A program made the translations under genes and the position numbers. This document shows positions 12,058 through 24,170 of a stretch of 64,000 nucleotides of DNA, in pieces; the first letter of the stretch is position 1, and each line of letters opens with the position of its first letter. The DNA comes from Carnegiea gigantea (Eukaryota > Streptophyta > Magnoliopsida > Caryophyllales > Cactaceae), in contig JAKOGI010000184.1 in NCBI GenBank assembly GCA_029747015.1, positions 728,001 through 792,000 of the forward strand, read 5' to 3'. The notes below the pieces were generated by a model that made no database searches, was not told the DNA's origin, and saw only the letters and a list, made by a program, of their open reading frames with translations.

Positions 12058-13140
12058 TGATGTATCTCACCTTGCACTTACCAATGAAGTGGATGTGAGG
12101 GAGATAGGAAAGTGAGAATGAGAAGAAGAACAAGATGATAGAGCAAGTGCCTTCAAGAGATAATCCAAAGGAGCCACTCTTGTTGATCACTTGGGCAATC
12201 TCCTTAGATTAATTAGGATATAGAATCACCACCTAATTGAGATAAAGAGACCTAGACACCACTTAAGTTGCGACACTTAAGATATAGAACTAGGAATTTG
12301 AGAGAGACAAAGCTCAAATTTTGTATTCAAATTGGCAAAAGACCCTTCCAAATGGAAGATGGGAGGTATTTATAGACCCTCCTCCCCTCGCACTCGGCCG
12401 AGGAGCTGCTTTACGAGCTGATTTATGACTAAATGACTAAGCCCAAGCTAGCTTATAGGTATAAGTTGATAAAACAGGAGATTTAGCCTAACCTTGACAC
12501 CTCATTAGCTTAATAATCTCCAAATTGAGGTGTCAAGCATCCAAATACTCTAAGTACAGCAACTTAGGGCCTTGAACTTGCAAGTAGTACAAGTGGGACA
12601 CCAACGCCCACGGTGGCAGCCAGTTATACCTAAAAACTGGGTAAAGGAATTTCTTCCCTACTTTGGCTGGATAAAAGCAACACAAGCTGGTCCCCAAGCT
12701 CTACTTTAGGGCCATGCTTTGATAAATATTTAGATGCTTTTTCATGCCCTAAAGTTTAACAAAAGTTGGAGCAAAGTAGGTCAACCAAACGGACCCTTCT
12801 TTCGGACTGTGCTGGATTGCACCCTACAGTGCATTGTCTTCAGTTTTTGGCTTGGTTGGCTGACCAGGTGAACTCCAAATGCTTTGCAAAAGGTCTTGTT
12901 GGAAAGCTAAGATCTCAAGATTTAGGGGGGTGGTGCGTGTAGGAAATTTCTCCTTCTATAATTTGCTTCAATAAAGAAACAAAATCGGGCCAATTTCAGT
13001 ATGAACTGGGCAGTCCAACATCTTCTTTGTTCTAGTGGTTTCTGATCATGGCATGAACTTCCTTGACCTTCTTGGACTCCCTAACAGGGGCTGGATCATT
13101 AGGAAGGGTTATGAAAGGTTTTGTTGGATGGTCCCCATCA
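12058..13140 (-). repeat. element B 5' LTR
   Basis: 1,083 bp, same ends as the 3' LTR, followed on the right by the target duplication. In element sense it contains the triple CACCAC/GTGGTG module and the TATAAATA box. Confidence 0.95.
12367..12374 (-). promoter_or_regulatory. TATA box in 5' LTR of B
   Basis: TATAAATA on the minus strand, about 770 bp into the LTR, at the position expected for the U3/R promoter; the same box exists in the other LTR and in the 3' LTR of C. Confidence 0.6.
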
Positions 13141-13978
13141 AGAGGCCTGTCTTGACTTCTTTTGTTGCTCACCCTTATGAGCAAGCACACACACTTCATC
13201 AAAGGTGGTATAAGCTTGCAAATAAACTACATTAGCATACCTAGGATCAAGACCTCCTAAGTACCTAACTATAGTTTGCTCTTCGGGTTCTCGGAGGTCA
13301 CACTTAATGATAAGCTTTTCAAACTAATGAATGTACTCCTCTACATTCAGTTTACGTTGCGTCAAGTTATGGAGTTGAGGATAGCAATCTCAAATGTAGG
13401 TTGGGGATAGAAATCAAGCCTTAAGCATGGCCTTCATTTTCTCCCATGTTTAGATCTTTGCTTTTCTTTCTCCAACTTTCTTGGAATATAAATTTGTCCA
13501 CCAAAGGGAGGCATGTTTCCTGAGCCTTAAAGCCATTAGTTTCACCTTCTTATCTTGTGGAACTTCTTCGTACTCAAAAACCTGCTTAACTGTATGCATC
13601 CAGTTTAAGAACTCCCCTATCAAGCTTGCGTTCAAACACGGGAATTGCAACTCTAAAGTCATTAGAGTTAACTTGAAACCTTGGTTCTGGTCTTCCCATC
13701 CTTAGGGGTTCATCCTCACTAGATGAATCCACATTATGACTAAACACTTGTTCTTATCTTCCAAGGTCATGGTTGGGTGGTTCTTCACACATCTTCCATT
13801 TTTGCTCCAAAATGGCACCAAGTTGTTTTCTCAAGTACTCTTTCTGAGCTCTAAGTTCTTGGTCATGTTGAGCATCCTCATTGATTTTCCTCATCAATAT
13901 CTAATTTTGGGCTGAGAGTGCTTAACAATTCTTCATATTTGCCTCAAATTTCTCATCCAAACTCATGCTTGTACTCAT
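13141..13978 (-). pseudogene. element A gag, 5' part
   Basis: Starts with ATG at 13976-13978 (MSTSMSLDEKFEA), 107 bp after the primer site, and meets a stop within about 20 codons. Capsid signature at 13450-13662: WMHTVKQVFEYEEVPQDKK and LRKHASLWWTNLYSKK, then LHNLTQ..LNVEEY and IVRYLGGLDPRYANVV further down. Broken by several stops and cut by B at 13140. Confidence 0.75.
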
Positions 13979-14084
13979 TTTACAACCAGTTTGTGTTTAG
14001 AACAAGAATCGGACTTATGTTTGAATTTTGTGTAGAATTGTATCTAGAAGGGTGGAGGGGAAGACTAGGCCCAGGAGAAACTTA

Positions 14085-14096
14085 GCTTTGATACCA
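14085..14096 (-). other. primer binding site of element A
   Basis: Element-sense TGGTATCAAAGC, initiator tRNA-Met type with one base different from B; separated from the LTR by TATT, as in D and H. Confidence 0.85.
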
Positions 14097-14100
14097 AATA

Positions 14101-15376
14101 TGATGTATCAACGGAAGAATTCAAGGAGCACTCAAACCTGATTTCAAATGCCAAGAAAAGCAAGCTGAATTCAAGTGTGAGTCTAAGGAGAATTCGAAAG
14201 TGGAAAGGGGATAAATGTGTTCTAAACTCTTACTTAGATACTGATATCACCACTAAGGTTAAATTTAGGCCCATAAGTTTAATTAGGATACAAATAACAC
14301 CGCCAAATCAAGACTTAAGACTCACTTGATGGCTACTCTAACCGGCCTAGTTAGAGATAAGCAAGTTAAGTGTTTAGCAACGAAATGGAGAAATACTCTC
14401 AATTCACTTTCAACTTGATAAATCAAAGCTGAGTTACAAAATAAGCCTTCAAATGGCCTTATACACACGGTGTAAGGCAGCTAGGAGGCTTAAGAGGTTT
14501 CCTTCCAAGGAAGGAAAGCTCTTAAGCACATTTAAGACGCGCTTAGTACAAAGCTAGTTACAAAGCTAGATTAACTTAAGCTAATTACAACCCGTAAGCT
14601 TAGTAATGTAAAACAAATGACTATGCCCAACATTAATACACTTAATTAGCCTTAATACATTAGAACACTTGTGAGAAGGGGAGAAAAGCAGCCATAAAGT
14701 AGAGTTGCTTCTCGGCTGGCCAATTAGAACGCAAGGTGCCAAATCTACCTTTTCTTTTCCATTGGCTAAGCTCTTTTCAAGGCTTGTTTATAGTAAATGA
14801 TGATGTTTCTTGCAGCCTTGACTGATCATTGGAAGTAAACATGCACACAAGTAGCTAAGAAAACCCTTTGAAGGAGGAAACACATGTAGCAATCAACTGG
14901 GTTCAAGGAGCTGTTTTCTGCCCAATTTTATATCCTCCTTTTAGCCCACCAAAACTAGGTATGATTTTGATTTTAGGCAATGGGGGAAACTTTAAGATGT
15001 ATACAAACCCCCCAACAAAGAAATCATGGTTATGACTTGTTTATGCTGGAGAATACCGCTTAAACATTTTACCATGTAGTGTCGGACCCAAACTGGTAGA
15101 GTTGGCAAAATGGCTTGATTCCTTCACTTCGACTGAGCATGATTGGCTTTTCTTGCTTGGACCTAAAAGGTAACATCTAGGGGAACCCAAAAATGCAAAA
15201 ATATTAGACTTAAGCCACAACGTAGCTTAAGAAATCATATAAACAAAACTAGGTACATTCTGACCATGGAACCCAGGATCACTCTCTTAACTCTTTAGCA
15301 GAATGTGAGTCATGGCTTGGACTTTGGAGCTTGAATTAGACCTTGATCAAAGTCTTGGCTTGAGGGGACTCTGTCA
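14101..15376 (-). repeat. element A 5' LTR, complete
   Basis: 1,276 bp, plus-strand ends TGATGTATCAACGG and ACTCTGTCA. TATAAGG on the minus strand at 14457-14463 is a likely TATA box. Directly right of it begins another LTR fragment (15377) entered about 170-200 bp in, so A appears to have inserted into that LTR. Confidence 0.85.
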
Positions 15377-16845
15377 CTTTAAGTGTATAATTTTAAGGTA
15401 TCTTGGTTCCCCAAGATGTTAGCCAGTTGATTCAGTTGAGAAATTGAAGTTACGTCAGGCAGAGGTTGAAGAACCAAGTCATTTTTACAAACAGTGCAGG
15501 CCGGAATCCGGTTCTAACTGGTCTGAGTATTTTGCGATTTTGGACCATCAGATGAAGTCATAAATGTATGATTTCACTTGGAGGAGTTAAGAGACATCCG
15601 GAGCTTTCCAACTATATCTGGCAATCGAAATCATGCACACATTTTGCATAGGATATGTGGCATCCAAACACAGCTTGCAAACTATAGTATTCTGCCCGGT
15701 TGCACCTAATTGGTGCATTTGGTAGTTGATGTCATTCTAGGCATCTAATCCTTCCCTAGCAGCATGATTTGGTAGTTAAAGGAGCCTTGGACACAACAAT
15801 GGGATAGCTAAATGAAGAACAAGTGAGAAACAAGTAAAGAAAGGCAAAATTGATCTCATTGGCCGACCGTAAAGTAAAAGGGACCAACTACATTTTTCTC
15901 TTTCTTACATGTGCATCTAGCTTTCTTCTTGCTTAATTACTTACTTAGGGACAAGTTTAGCTGTTAATCTTTTGCTCCAGACTCGTTACTTGTAATTAGC
16001 TTAGTTAAGCATGCTTTGTACGTAAACAGATTGTAACCTAGTTTTAAGCATGGTTGGAGGTTTCCTAAGCATGAAGAAACCTTTAATCTTTCTCCTAGGT
16101 AGCTTAGGATGTGTATAAGTAAGCCAGGAACCCTCTTGGTAAAATCAGATTGCTTAACTTTGAATGAGAAAAAAGAGAGGATTGTTCCTTTAAGGGCCTT
16201 AAGTTTGAGCTTAGTGGTGTTTCTGTATCCAAGTTTTAAGTTTAGTTTCTATCTTTCCCTCACATTGCTTTCAAGTTTCGTTGAACTCAAGCCTAGAATA
16301 CCCTTTGTTCTGGCTTAGCTTGCATTCCTCCTTGAGTGCGAGTTTAGTTTAGTAAGCTTTGCATCATTTTGCCATGATGTATCACGGGTTAGCTTTAACC
16401 GTGAACTAAGAAAGACCAGGGGCTTTCCCAATCTTAAAGAAACCCCCTCCCCTGTGCTTGACTAGCTTGTGTACTTGCTTGTTAGGGTATAAGAGGCTGT
16501 GAAGGTGCCTTTTGTAATCAGATTGCTTAACGTTGAATGAGAGAAAAGGGAGCATTCCTCCATTGAAAACTGAAAACACTTAGCTTGCTTATCTCTAATT
16601 AGGCTAATTAGAGTGGTGATCAAGTGAAGTCTTAAACTTATTTAAGTGGTGTTTCTGTATCTTAGTCAAGTTTAGGGGCCCTAATCTTGGTCTTGGTGGT
16701 GTTTTCTTTATCCAAGATTCAAGTTTAGTTCTATCTAAACATATTCCATCCTTTTAGATTCCATTGAACTTAAGCTTGGAAATCAGATTGCCCTAGCTTA
16801 GCTTGCATTTTTCATTGAGTGTAAGTTCAGTTCATTGGCCTTTCC
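15377..16845 (+). repeat. CRM-type LTR fragment (element I) with internal duplication
   Basis: Similar in order to the LTR of D: the GGTTCCCCAAGATGTTAG stretch, a GTTGAAGAACCAAGTCA stretch, then promoter and leader motifs. Its first ~200 bp are missing, being on the lost left side of A. From about 16010 the promoter-to-end portion occurs twice in tandem (about 16010-16375 and 16376-16845), each copy ending near a GCATCA/CCATCA. TATA-like boxes at 16114-16118 and 16487-16496. No internal retrotransposon sequence follows, so it is a solo or truncated LTR. Confidence 0.5.
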
Positions 16846-18240
16846 ATCACCTTCGAAGTGGATGTACCCTTGGGATACCAAAAACAAGTCTAAACCAGAA
16901 AAGTGCCCCACTTGCTCTTTAACCGATTAAAAAGAATTTCTCCCCTTCTTTTGCTGGACAAAAGCTGACCTTGTGTGTAATTTGGCCGTGAATTTTTATC
17001 ACCACGTGATAATATTTTTAGTGTATTTTTAATCCATAAAACATTGAAAATAAGTTGAGGACACTTGAACTAAAACTGATATCCATTTCAAGAACTGGGT
17101 AGAATCTAAGCAGAACTGCACACTTGACTTTATGGACTAATTTGATTGACTAAATGACCTCTAAATTGCATGAAACTTGCTTGATTGGAAACGACAATTC
17201 TTGAACTTAAGGATGAGCTAATGGAATCACTTTAAACACAAAAACATTAAAGAAACAAAGTGCACAATTCCAGATATGTGCAGGGATGTACTGGTAGTTT
17301 CAACCTTCAGAATTTTTTTATGCCTTTGAGGGACCAAATGATGTCCAATTTGAGTGGTTCTTGATTCCTTGAAAAGAGGACATTTTGAACTTTTGTTTGG
17401 GCTCAATTTGAAGCAAACCACACGTTCCCTTCGTCTTGATGTAAGCCATTGAAATTTGGCCTAACGTGCTGCCACACTAACCTGTAGAACCTTGAACTTC
17501 TAAAAGATGTAACTTTCTGCTTGCTTGCTTAAATGGATGATTCAAAAGTACCATTAAAATTTAGGATGCCTATTTTGTTTTACAATTTGAATCAAATTAG
17601 AATTCGTTGTGAGGAGGGAGAACTCACTGCTTGAATTGAGGTGGTCTTTATTGGTGCGGAATCTGGCAGCATGAGAACAATGATCCTTTCCTCTGACGAA
17701 CTCTTTACTTGGACTAAATTTAATTACATGGCGATAAAATAGACTTCCTAAGGTTTCATATGACTACTAATACACCCAGAGTGAAGCACTCTAGCTAATG
17801 AAAATAGTTGCACAAACTTCACCTAGTAAACTGGACACATGGACAAAACTGACAGTTTAGATTCTACGCCTTATTTTGGCAACTACAACCTGGCTTAGCT
17901 CGAAATAAATTACATGACACAAAATTATACTTCATTATCTTTATAAAAAGCTAATTTTTAGCTTCTTAAATGCATTTGACCTTGAGATAAAGAGCTGCAC
18001 AAAACCGAACAGAATCGGAACTAGCTTGGATTGATCTCAAGCTCAATTCTGGCTTTTCATTTGAAATGCTTGCCTCCAACTTTGAAACCCCTTTTTGAAA
18101 ATGGCATTTTAAAGTTCAGGTAAAACTACAAAAATTGCCTTTTACCTTGAAATTCGAACAGTGGAGGTAAGAAAGAATACTGCCAAGCGTGATTTTGAAA
18201 CGAAATTACGTCAAAAAGATTTAATAAACAAGGTGGTATG
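16846..18240 (-). repeat. degenerate LTR-like sequence, probably minus-oriented
   Basis: No gene. At 16895-17230 the order of motifs follows the U3 of B read on the plus strand: an AAGAATTTCTCC / GCTGGACAAAAGC stretch, an AATTTGGCCGTG / TTTTTATC stretch, then GACTAAATGACCTCTAAAT. The rest, to the left end of H, shows further ACCAAATGATGTCC-like motifs but no ends, primer site or reading frame. I read it as the remains of a CRM-type LTR; other origins are possible. Confidence 0.3.
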
Positions 18241-19549
18241 TGCTGGAAATCAACTTGACATGTCCAAAACATGCTCCCCTAATCAAGGTAGTCTAAGCAA
18301 CTAAGTCCAAGTCCAAGGAACAAGTTAGATTTTGCAAGCCCAAATGGAGCTAGTTGTCGGGCTAATTCCAATGCGTGTACCCAGTTTTGTTTTTATTATT
18401 TCATGGACTAAATGACGTCTAAGCTTTGCAATTTTTTTTTAGGTAGTTCAAGATGTCTAGTAACCAGGCATGTCAAGAAAAGCCCAACAAAAAGAAGGCT
18501 ATATCGTCCAGTCTAGCACAAGAAGCCCAGTTGCTAGTTTTACACCTGATTATGCATGGTTTGATTAATCATGCTGTTTGAGCCTCCTAATGATGTGCTA
18601 ATGCAGATTTCCAAATAAGGGGGAGAGTTGACATATTGAGGTTTCCTCCTATGGAAGGAAACCCAACATTCCTGATCAAATTGAGGTGGCACAATGGGAG
18701 CAAAGTAGGGGACACACGGCGCTTCAATGGGCACTTGCTTAGCGAAGAGGGTTTTACCCTCTTAGGAGGGTTTTCTTCAGCAACATGCTTACTTGCCTAT
18801 CTAGAGAAGCTTAGTCATCCCATGATCATCAAAGCAGCAAACACCATGTGGGTCAAGGAGGAAAGGCCATTTTGCAAGCATGTGTTTGAGCACCTTGTCT
18901 CTGAAGTGGCAGTCGTGTAAAGGCCATGCTTTTAAGGTGGAAGCCATGTGTAGTAAACCCTCCAAGTAAGGAAATCATGACTAAGCTGCCTAGAATCACT
19001 AGGAATGAGTTTAGTTAATTATTTTGTTAGTTACTAGACTCATTATTTATGCTTAGCTTAGTTTAATGACATGCATTGTAATTTAGATAAGTAAGTATGC
19101 TTAAAAAGTCTCCTAATCATTAAGTAACCTCTTAATGGTTACGTAGAAGGGAAGGAGAGGCCTTGGACTTCCATAATAAATAGTCCAAGAGCTCATTTTG
19201 TAATCAGTAATCTTGAATTGAAATCTGAAGTTGAGTTTAACTCCTCAGTGTTTGTTGCCCCAGAATTTTGTACATGCTTATCCTTACTTAGGTCAAGTAA
19301 GGTGGTGCTCAAGTGAGTCTTGATGTAAGTTAGGTGGTGAAATATGTATCCTAATTCAAGATTGAGGGCCCTAAGATAATTCCTGGTGGTGAAATATATA
19401 TCCAAGAACAGTTTTAGTTTTATCGATTTCAACTTTTCTGTTTCTCCCGTACCCTTTCCTAGCCGCACCACCTCTCTCCCTCCACAGGCCCTAAGCACAT
19501 TTCTTCCCTTGAACGTGAGCCCTTTTCCTTTCCCAGCATGTTACATCAT
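18241..19549 (+). repeat. element H 5' LTR
   Basis: 1,309 bp, beginning TGCTGGAAATC (TGGTGAAAATC in the 3' copy) and ending TTACATCA. Contains TGACGTCT at 18413-18420, an AT-rich promoter near 19173-19182 (TATAAGTA in the 3' copy) and GTGGTG motifs near 19302, 19331 and 19383. Confidence 0.85.
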
Positions 19550-19553
19550 ATTT

Positions 19554-19565
19554 GGTATCGGAGCC
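19554..19565 (+). other. primer binding site of element H
   Basis: TGGTATCGGAGC, initiator tRNA-Met type with one transition from B's site, four bases (TATT) after the LTR. Confidence 0.8.
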
Positions 19566-19674
19566 AAGTCTGATCCTTGGCTTGAAATCAACCCTACACA
19601 GTTCCCCCTTTCTTGTCACGCTACAAAAAAATCAAAACACCAAAAACAGCCATGGTTCTAGTTTACCAATCAAC

Positions 19675-20880
19675 ATGAGTGGACGCATGACTCTTCAGGA
19701 GAAATTCGAAGCCCTCATGAAGAATTACCAAGCTACGACTTCAACTAATGACGAGTTGAAGAATCAAAATGAGTACTTGGGAAGACAACTGGGTGATAAC
19801 ATAAAACAAAAACAGAAGGCACTTAAAAGCCCAATTGGATCTGTACATGGCGATGAAGAAGCAAGCAACTTAGTCAGTTCATCTAGTGAGGAAAAACCTC
19901 TAAGAAGAATCAGAGAAGCCAGGAGAACGCCTTATAACTCCAATCATTTCAAGGTCGAAATCCCTGAGTTCGAGTGAAAGTTCGATCTTAATGAATTTTT
20001 GGATTGGTTTCACACTGTTGAACGTATCTTTGATTGCAAAGATATTCCAAAAGATGAGAAAGTGAAGCCAGTTGTACTTCGATTACAAAAATAGACGAAC
20101 CTTTACATCAAGCTAATAAGAAACAAGAAAGGAAAGATCAGAACTTGGGAGAAAATGAAGTCAAAGTTCATGTCCTAATTCCTTCCTGTAATGTATATTC
20201 AAGACAGTTATTCCAAGTTACATAATTTGACCCAGGGGAATTTAACTGTTGAAGAATATACCAGAGAGTTTGAAAAGGTCCTGATCAAGTGCGACATACA
20301 GGAGCCTGAAGAACAAACAATTGTTAGATATTTGGGTGGTCTTGATCCTAAGTATTCTAACATTGTTGAACTGCAGCAATGCACCTTGTTTGATGAAGCA
20401 TGTGTATTAGCACATAAGATTGAATAGCAATGTCGAAACAAGCAATTCAAATGTGAATTTTCAAGACCTCCAATTCGAACTAAACTTTTAAATGAGGGGA
20501 GTCTGAATTTTCCTCCAAGACAAACACCACACATACCACCTCCCCCTATGCCAATAAAAACCCAAACTCCTCAAAGAACCCAGCCTGTACCATAGCCACC
20601 ATTTCCTCGAACACGGCCTTAGCCCGTTCTAAAACAGTCATATCAGTTTGCTATGAGTAATCGATGCTATTTTAAGTGTCAGAGACTTGGGCATATCGCT
20701 TCAAATTACCCAAACTGAAGGATAATCACCCTTGCTGAATGGGATGCAATAAGGGAAGAAGATCATGAGGAAGAATGGAAAGAGAACGAAGAAGATGAAC
20801 TGGGAGTTGAGTAGGAGAAGGTTAAAGAAGTTGTATATGAAGGAGGGAAGTTAGTACCTTGAAAAGTACTAAGTAACCAA
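19675..20880 (+). pseudogene. element H gag, broken
   Basis: ATG at 19675 (MSGRMTLQEKFEALMKNYQ). An EFEGK-type motif has become EFE-stop at 19975. Capsid parts: WFHTVERIFDCKDIPKDEK (about 20000) and 20191-20427 with LHNLTQGNLTVEEYTREFEK and IVRYLGGLDPKYSNIVELQ. The knuckle at 20665-20709 has an extra codon between the first two Cys (C-x3-C) and Tyr for the last Cys, so zinc binding is lost. More stops at 20092, 20425 and 20716. Confidence 0.8.
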
Positions 20881-21543
20881 CAAGGGGTCAAAGGTGAGAA
20901 GCAAGAAAACATTTTTCATTCTCGTTTTACCGTTGAAAGAAAAGTGTGCTCGTTGATAATTGACGGCGGCAGTTGTGCCATCATCGTTTCAGTGAGCATG
21001 ATCGAGAAACTGGGCCTCCAGTCCATGGCACACCCCCATCCATATAACATCCAATGGCTAAATCAAGTCAAAGGCCTACAAGTTAATTCCCAGTGTTAGA
21101 TTTTGTTTTCGATCGGGAAAAATTATTAAGACGAGCTTCAGTGCGATCTGATCCCAATGGATGCTTGTAATATTTTATTGGGTCGTACATGGATGTACGA
21201 TCATAAAGTGATGGATAATCGATTCCTAAATACATATTCCTTCTCTAAAGGAGAGAAGAAGATCACTTTAGTGCCATTAGCGCCTTTTCAACTCTCCAAA
21301 CACAAATCGCGAAAGCACCCTGAAAGATCGGATTTGCTTTTTACATGTAGTGAACCCTTTCTGAAAGGCTCTTACCATGCATTTTGAGCTTTGAATGAGT
21401 CGATTCTAACCTCACAACAAGAATCCAAATGCCGCTTACCAAACTACCCAATAGCTAAGTCGTTGCTTAAGCAATTTAGCCATGTGTTTCCTAAAGAGAT
21501 ACCCGTCGGATTGCCTCCCAAACGAGATATTTAGCATCACATA
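20881..21543 (+). pseudogene. element H protease and start of RT
   Basis: KVCSLIIDGGSCAIIVS at about 20940-20990 keeps the DGGS site; then QWLNQVKGLQVNSQC, a stop near 21098, and MDACNILLGRTWMYDHK (21157-21387). The linker ends with GLPPKRDI-stop at 21505-21533, the start of RT, where D inserted. Confidence 0.75.
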
Positions 21544-22849
21544 TGATGGAGTCCCCTTAAGCCAATACATTGATGAAGATCCAACAAGTATAGCAAGGTC
21601 TAATGCAATCTCCAAAGTCCAAAAGATGGCTCACATTTTTCAAAGCAGTCAAACTGACGATACCGGGCTTTTCCCCTCTTTCTTACCTAGTTTTGTGTTC
21701 GTAATTACTTAGGCCTTTGTGAGGTCTAAGGTCTAATTTTTTCCATATCTTGGGTCCCCAAAATGTTAATTACCTGGTTCAAGTGAGAAATTTAGGTTAA
21801 CTCAAGTGGAGGTTGAAGAAGCAGGTCATTTTCCCAAACCGTACAAGCTGAAACCTGGTTTAGACTAGTCTAAGTATTTTGAGCTTTTGGGCTGAGAAAT
21901 CAAGTCATAAATGTGTGATTTCACTTGGAGGAGTTAGAAGACATCTAATAATTTCTAACAATATGTGGCAATCCAGGTCATGCCCAGATTTTGCATGAGA
22001 AATATGATGTCCAAACATTGCCTGCAAACTGCCAGCTATTGCCAAGTTGCACCTAATTTATGCATTTGGTGGTTAATGTCATTCTAGGCATCCAATCTCT
22101 ACCTAGCAGCATGATTGAGCTGTTAAAGGGATCTTAGAGGCAATCATGGAGTAACCACTTAAAGGACTAAAGAGGAATAAGGAGAGAAAGGTAGCAGCAT
22201 TTCCATTGGCCAGCCGAAAAGCACAAGATAGCCAGTCACGTGACTCCTTTTCTCCACATGATGGCAGCTGCTTATTTACTTAACTATGTGTTTAGTAACA
22301 AGTTTATCTTTAATCATAAAGGTTACATAGACTCAATGGTTGTAATTAGCAAGGATTAAGCTAGGATTTGCATTAAAGTATCATAGGTCAGCTAAAACTG
22401 TGAACAAAGCAAGATTATGAGGTTTCCTAATCTTGAAGAAACCTCACTCCCCAGGCTTGAGCAGCTTGTGTGCTTGCATGCTTGGCTATAAGAGCTGTAA
22501 GTAACCAATTTTGTGATTAGTTTTCATAATTTTGAGAAATAGAAAAGAGAGCATTGCTCATTTGCTTAACCGTAAACACTTAACTTGCTTGTCTCTAACT
22601 AGGCTGGTTAGAGTGGTGATCAAGTGAGTGTTAAGCCTTGATTAGGTGGTGATATCTCTATCCTAATTAAGCTTAAGGGTCCTAAACGCAAGCTTAGTGG
22701 TGATATCTATATCCTAGTAAGAGTTTAGATCATAATTATCCTTCAATCCCTCCCGAATTCTCCTTAGACTCTCTTATGATTTCAGTTTGCTTCCTTTGCA
22801 TTTGAAATCAGATTTGAGTGTTAGTTGAATTCCCTCCATAGATACGTTG
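21544..22849 (+). repeat. element D 5' LTR
   Basis: 1,306 bp, TGATGGAGTCCCC to GATACGTTG (the 3' copy ends GATACATCA; the changes are transitions). TATAAGAG at 22487-22494. GTGGTGAT modules near 22613, 22646 and 22697. The first ~130 bp continue the pol frame in the 3' copy. Confidence 0.9.
22487..22494 (+). promoter_or_regulatory. TATA box in 5' LTR of D
   Basis: TATAAGAG about 940 bp into the LTR; H has its box at about 930 bp. Expected start of the genomic RNA lies shortly downstream. Confidence 0.5.
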
Positions 22850-22853
22850 TATT

Positions 22854-22865
22854 TGGTATCAAAGC
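22854..22865 (+). other. primer binding site of element D
   Basis: TGGTATCAAAGC after a TATT spacer; identical to A's site. Confidence 0.85.
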
Positions 22866-22960
22866 AAGTTTCGCCTTAGCCTGGTACTAGTCCGGACCAT
22901 CCCCAAAACACAAATCCAAACACAAACCCAAATTAGCCTAAACACGTACACGGTTACAAG

Positions 22961-24170
22961 ATGAGTTCAAGTACGAGCTTGGATAAAACGTTTGAGGCAA
23001 TCATGAGGAATTATAAATCTCTCCTAGCCCAAAATGAGATATTGATGAGGAAAATCAATGAGGACACTCAACATGATCAAGAACTTAAGTAGCTGAACGA
23101 ATACTTGAGAAAATAGCTTAGTGCATTTTTAAAGCAAAACCAAAAGATGCGCGAGGAACCTCCCCAATCTGCTTGTGGAAGACAAGAACGCATAGCTAGT
23201 CACTCTTTGGATTCATCTAGTGAGGATGAACCCTTAAGAATGGCAAGGCCAAAACCAAGGGTTCAAGCACACTCTAATCACTTTAGAGTTAAGATTCCTG
23301 AGTTTGAAGGTAAGCTTGATCCTAAAGAATTCCTGGATTGGAGGCATACAATTGAGTGTATTTTTGAGTACAAGGATGTTCCAAAAGACAAGAAGATCAA
23401 GTTAGTGGCTTTAAGACTCAGAAAATATGCCTACCTTTAGTGGACTAATCTATGTGCTGAGAGAGTTCGAGATAGAAAAGGAAAGATCAGAACATGGGAG
23501 GAGATGAAGGCCAAGCTTAAGGCTCAGTTTCTACGCCTAACATATGTCCAAAATTGCCATTCTCAACTCCATAACTTGACACAAGGAAACTTGAATGTGG
23601 AGGAATACACTTGTGAGTTTGAAAAGCTTGTTATTAAGTTTGATCTCCAAGAACCTGAAGACCAAACTATGGTTAGGCACTTGGGAGGCCTTGATCACAG
23701 GTATGCTAATGTAGTTGATTTGCAAATTTAAACTACTTTTAATGAAGTGTGTGTGCTTACTCACAAAGTTGAGCAACCAAAGAAGGTAAAACAAATCCCT
23801 AAGCCTCAGCACACAAAGCCTTTTCCTCAGAACAAAATGTTTAACAAGGGAAGTTCTAATCCCATTCCTAAGCCCACAAATATATCTCCTTCCTTTCCAC
23901 AAAGAACCCAAGCTCCACAAAAGAGCCAACCCCTCAAAATAGACCCAATCCTATCCCATGAGCAATAGAAGATGCTTTACATGCAAGGTCTTGGGCATGT
24001 TACCTCAGACTGTCCTAACCGAATGGTGATTACACTAGCTGAATAGGCAGCCGTGAAAGAGGTATTTGAGGAGGAAAAAGAGGAAGATTTTGAGGATGAT
24101 CTTGAGGAAACTCAAGAAAAGGTAGTGGAGGAGGATGATGAAGGAGAGTTGCTGGTTTCGTGAAGAGTTT
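22961..24170 (+). pseudogene. element D gag, broken
   Basis: ATG at 22961 (MSSSTSLDKTFEA); stop at about 23089. Capsid segment 23147-23440 (HTIECIFEYKDVPKDKK, LRLRKYAYL then stop for the usual WW) and 23504-23731 (LHNLTQGNLNVEEYTCEFEK, VRHLGGLDHRYANVV). The zinc knuckle at 23973-24013 is one base short: CFTC is in one frame and GLGHVTSDC in another. An acidic linker (about 24060-24150) leads to the protease. Confidence 0.85.

Larger units (their letters stand above)
6341..13140 (-). mobile_element. element B: CRM-type LTR retrotransposon nested in gag of A
   Basis: Full-length 6,800-bp element with LTRs of 1,081 and 1,083 bp, minus orientation. In element sense the flanks are CCTCT (right, 13141-13145) and TCTCT (left, 6336-6340), a 5-bp target duplication with one change. 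Removing B rejoins the gag linker of A. Internal order from the right is primer site, gag, protease, RT, RNase H, integrase, polypurine tract. Same family as C: near-identical LTR ends and internal sequence. Several single-base stops but long reading frames remain, so it is younger than A. Confidence 0.95.
1794..15376 (-). mobile_element. element A: CRM-type Ty3/gypsy LTR retrotransposon, old, split by element B
   Basis: The two LTRs match each other (1794-2881 and 14101-15376), and the primer site next to the right LTR shows the element runs on the minus strand. Between them lie gag, protease, RT, RNase H and integrase remains in Ty3/gypsy order, with no chromodomain of the Tekay kind. Element B (6341-13140) sits inside gag; without it A would be about 6.8 kb. 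LTR starts (TGATGGAATCCCC in element sense) and the RT signature place it with element D in one family group. The left LTR lacks its last 211 bp, so no target duplication can be shown. Numerous stops in every domain mark it as dead and old. Confidence 0.85.

Noticed and set aside
18636..18920. 94-codon frame in the H 5' LTR as a possible small gene
   Set aside because: Lies inside the LTR, the counterpart in the 3' LTR (63200-63470) is interrupted, and no domain is seen.
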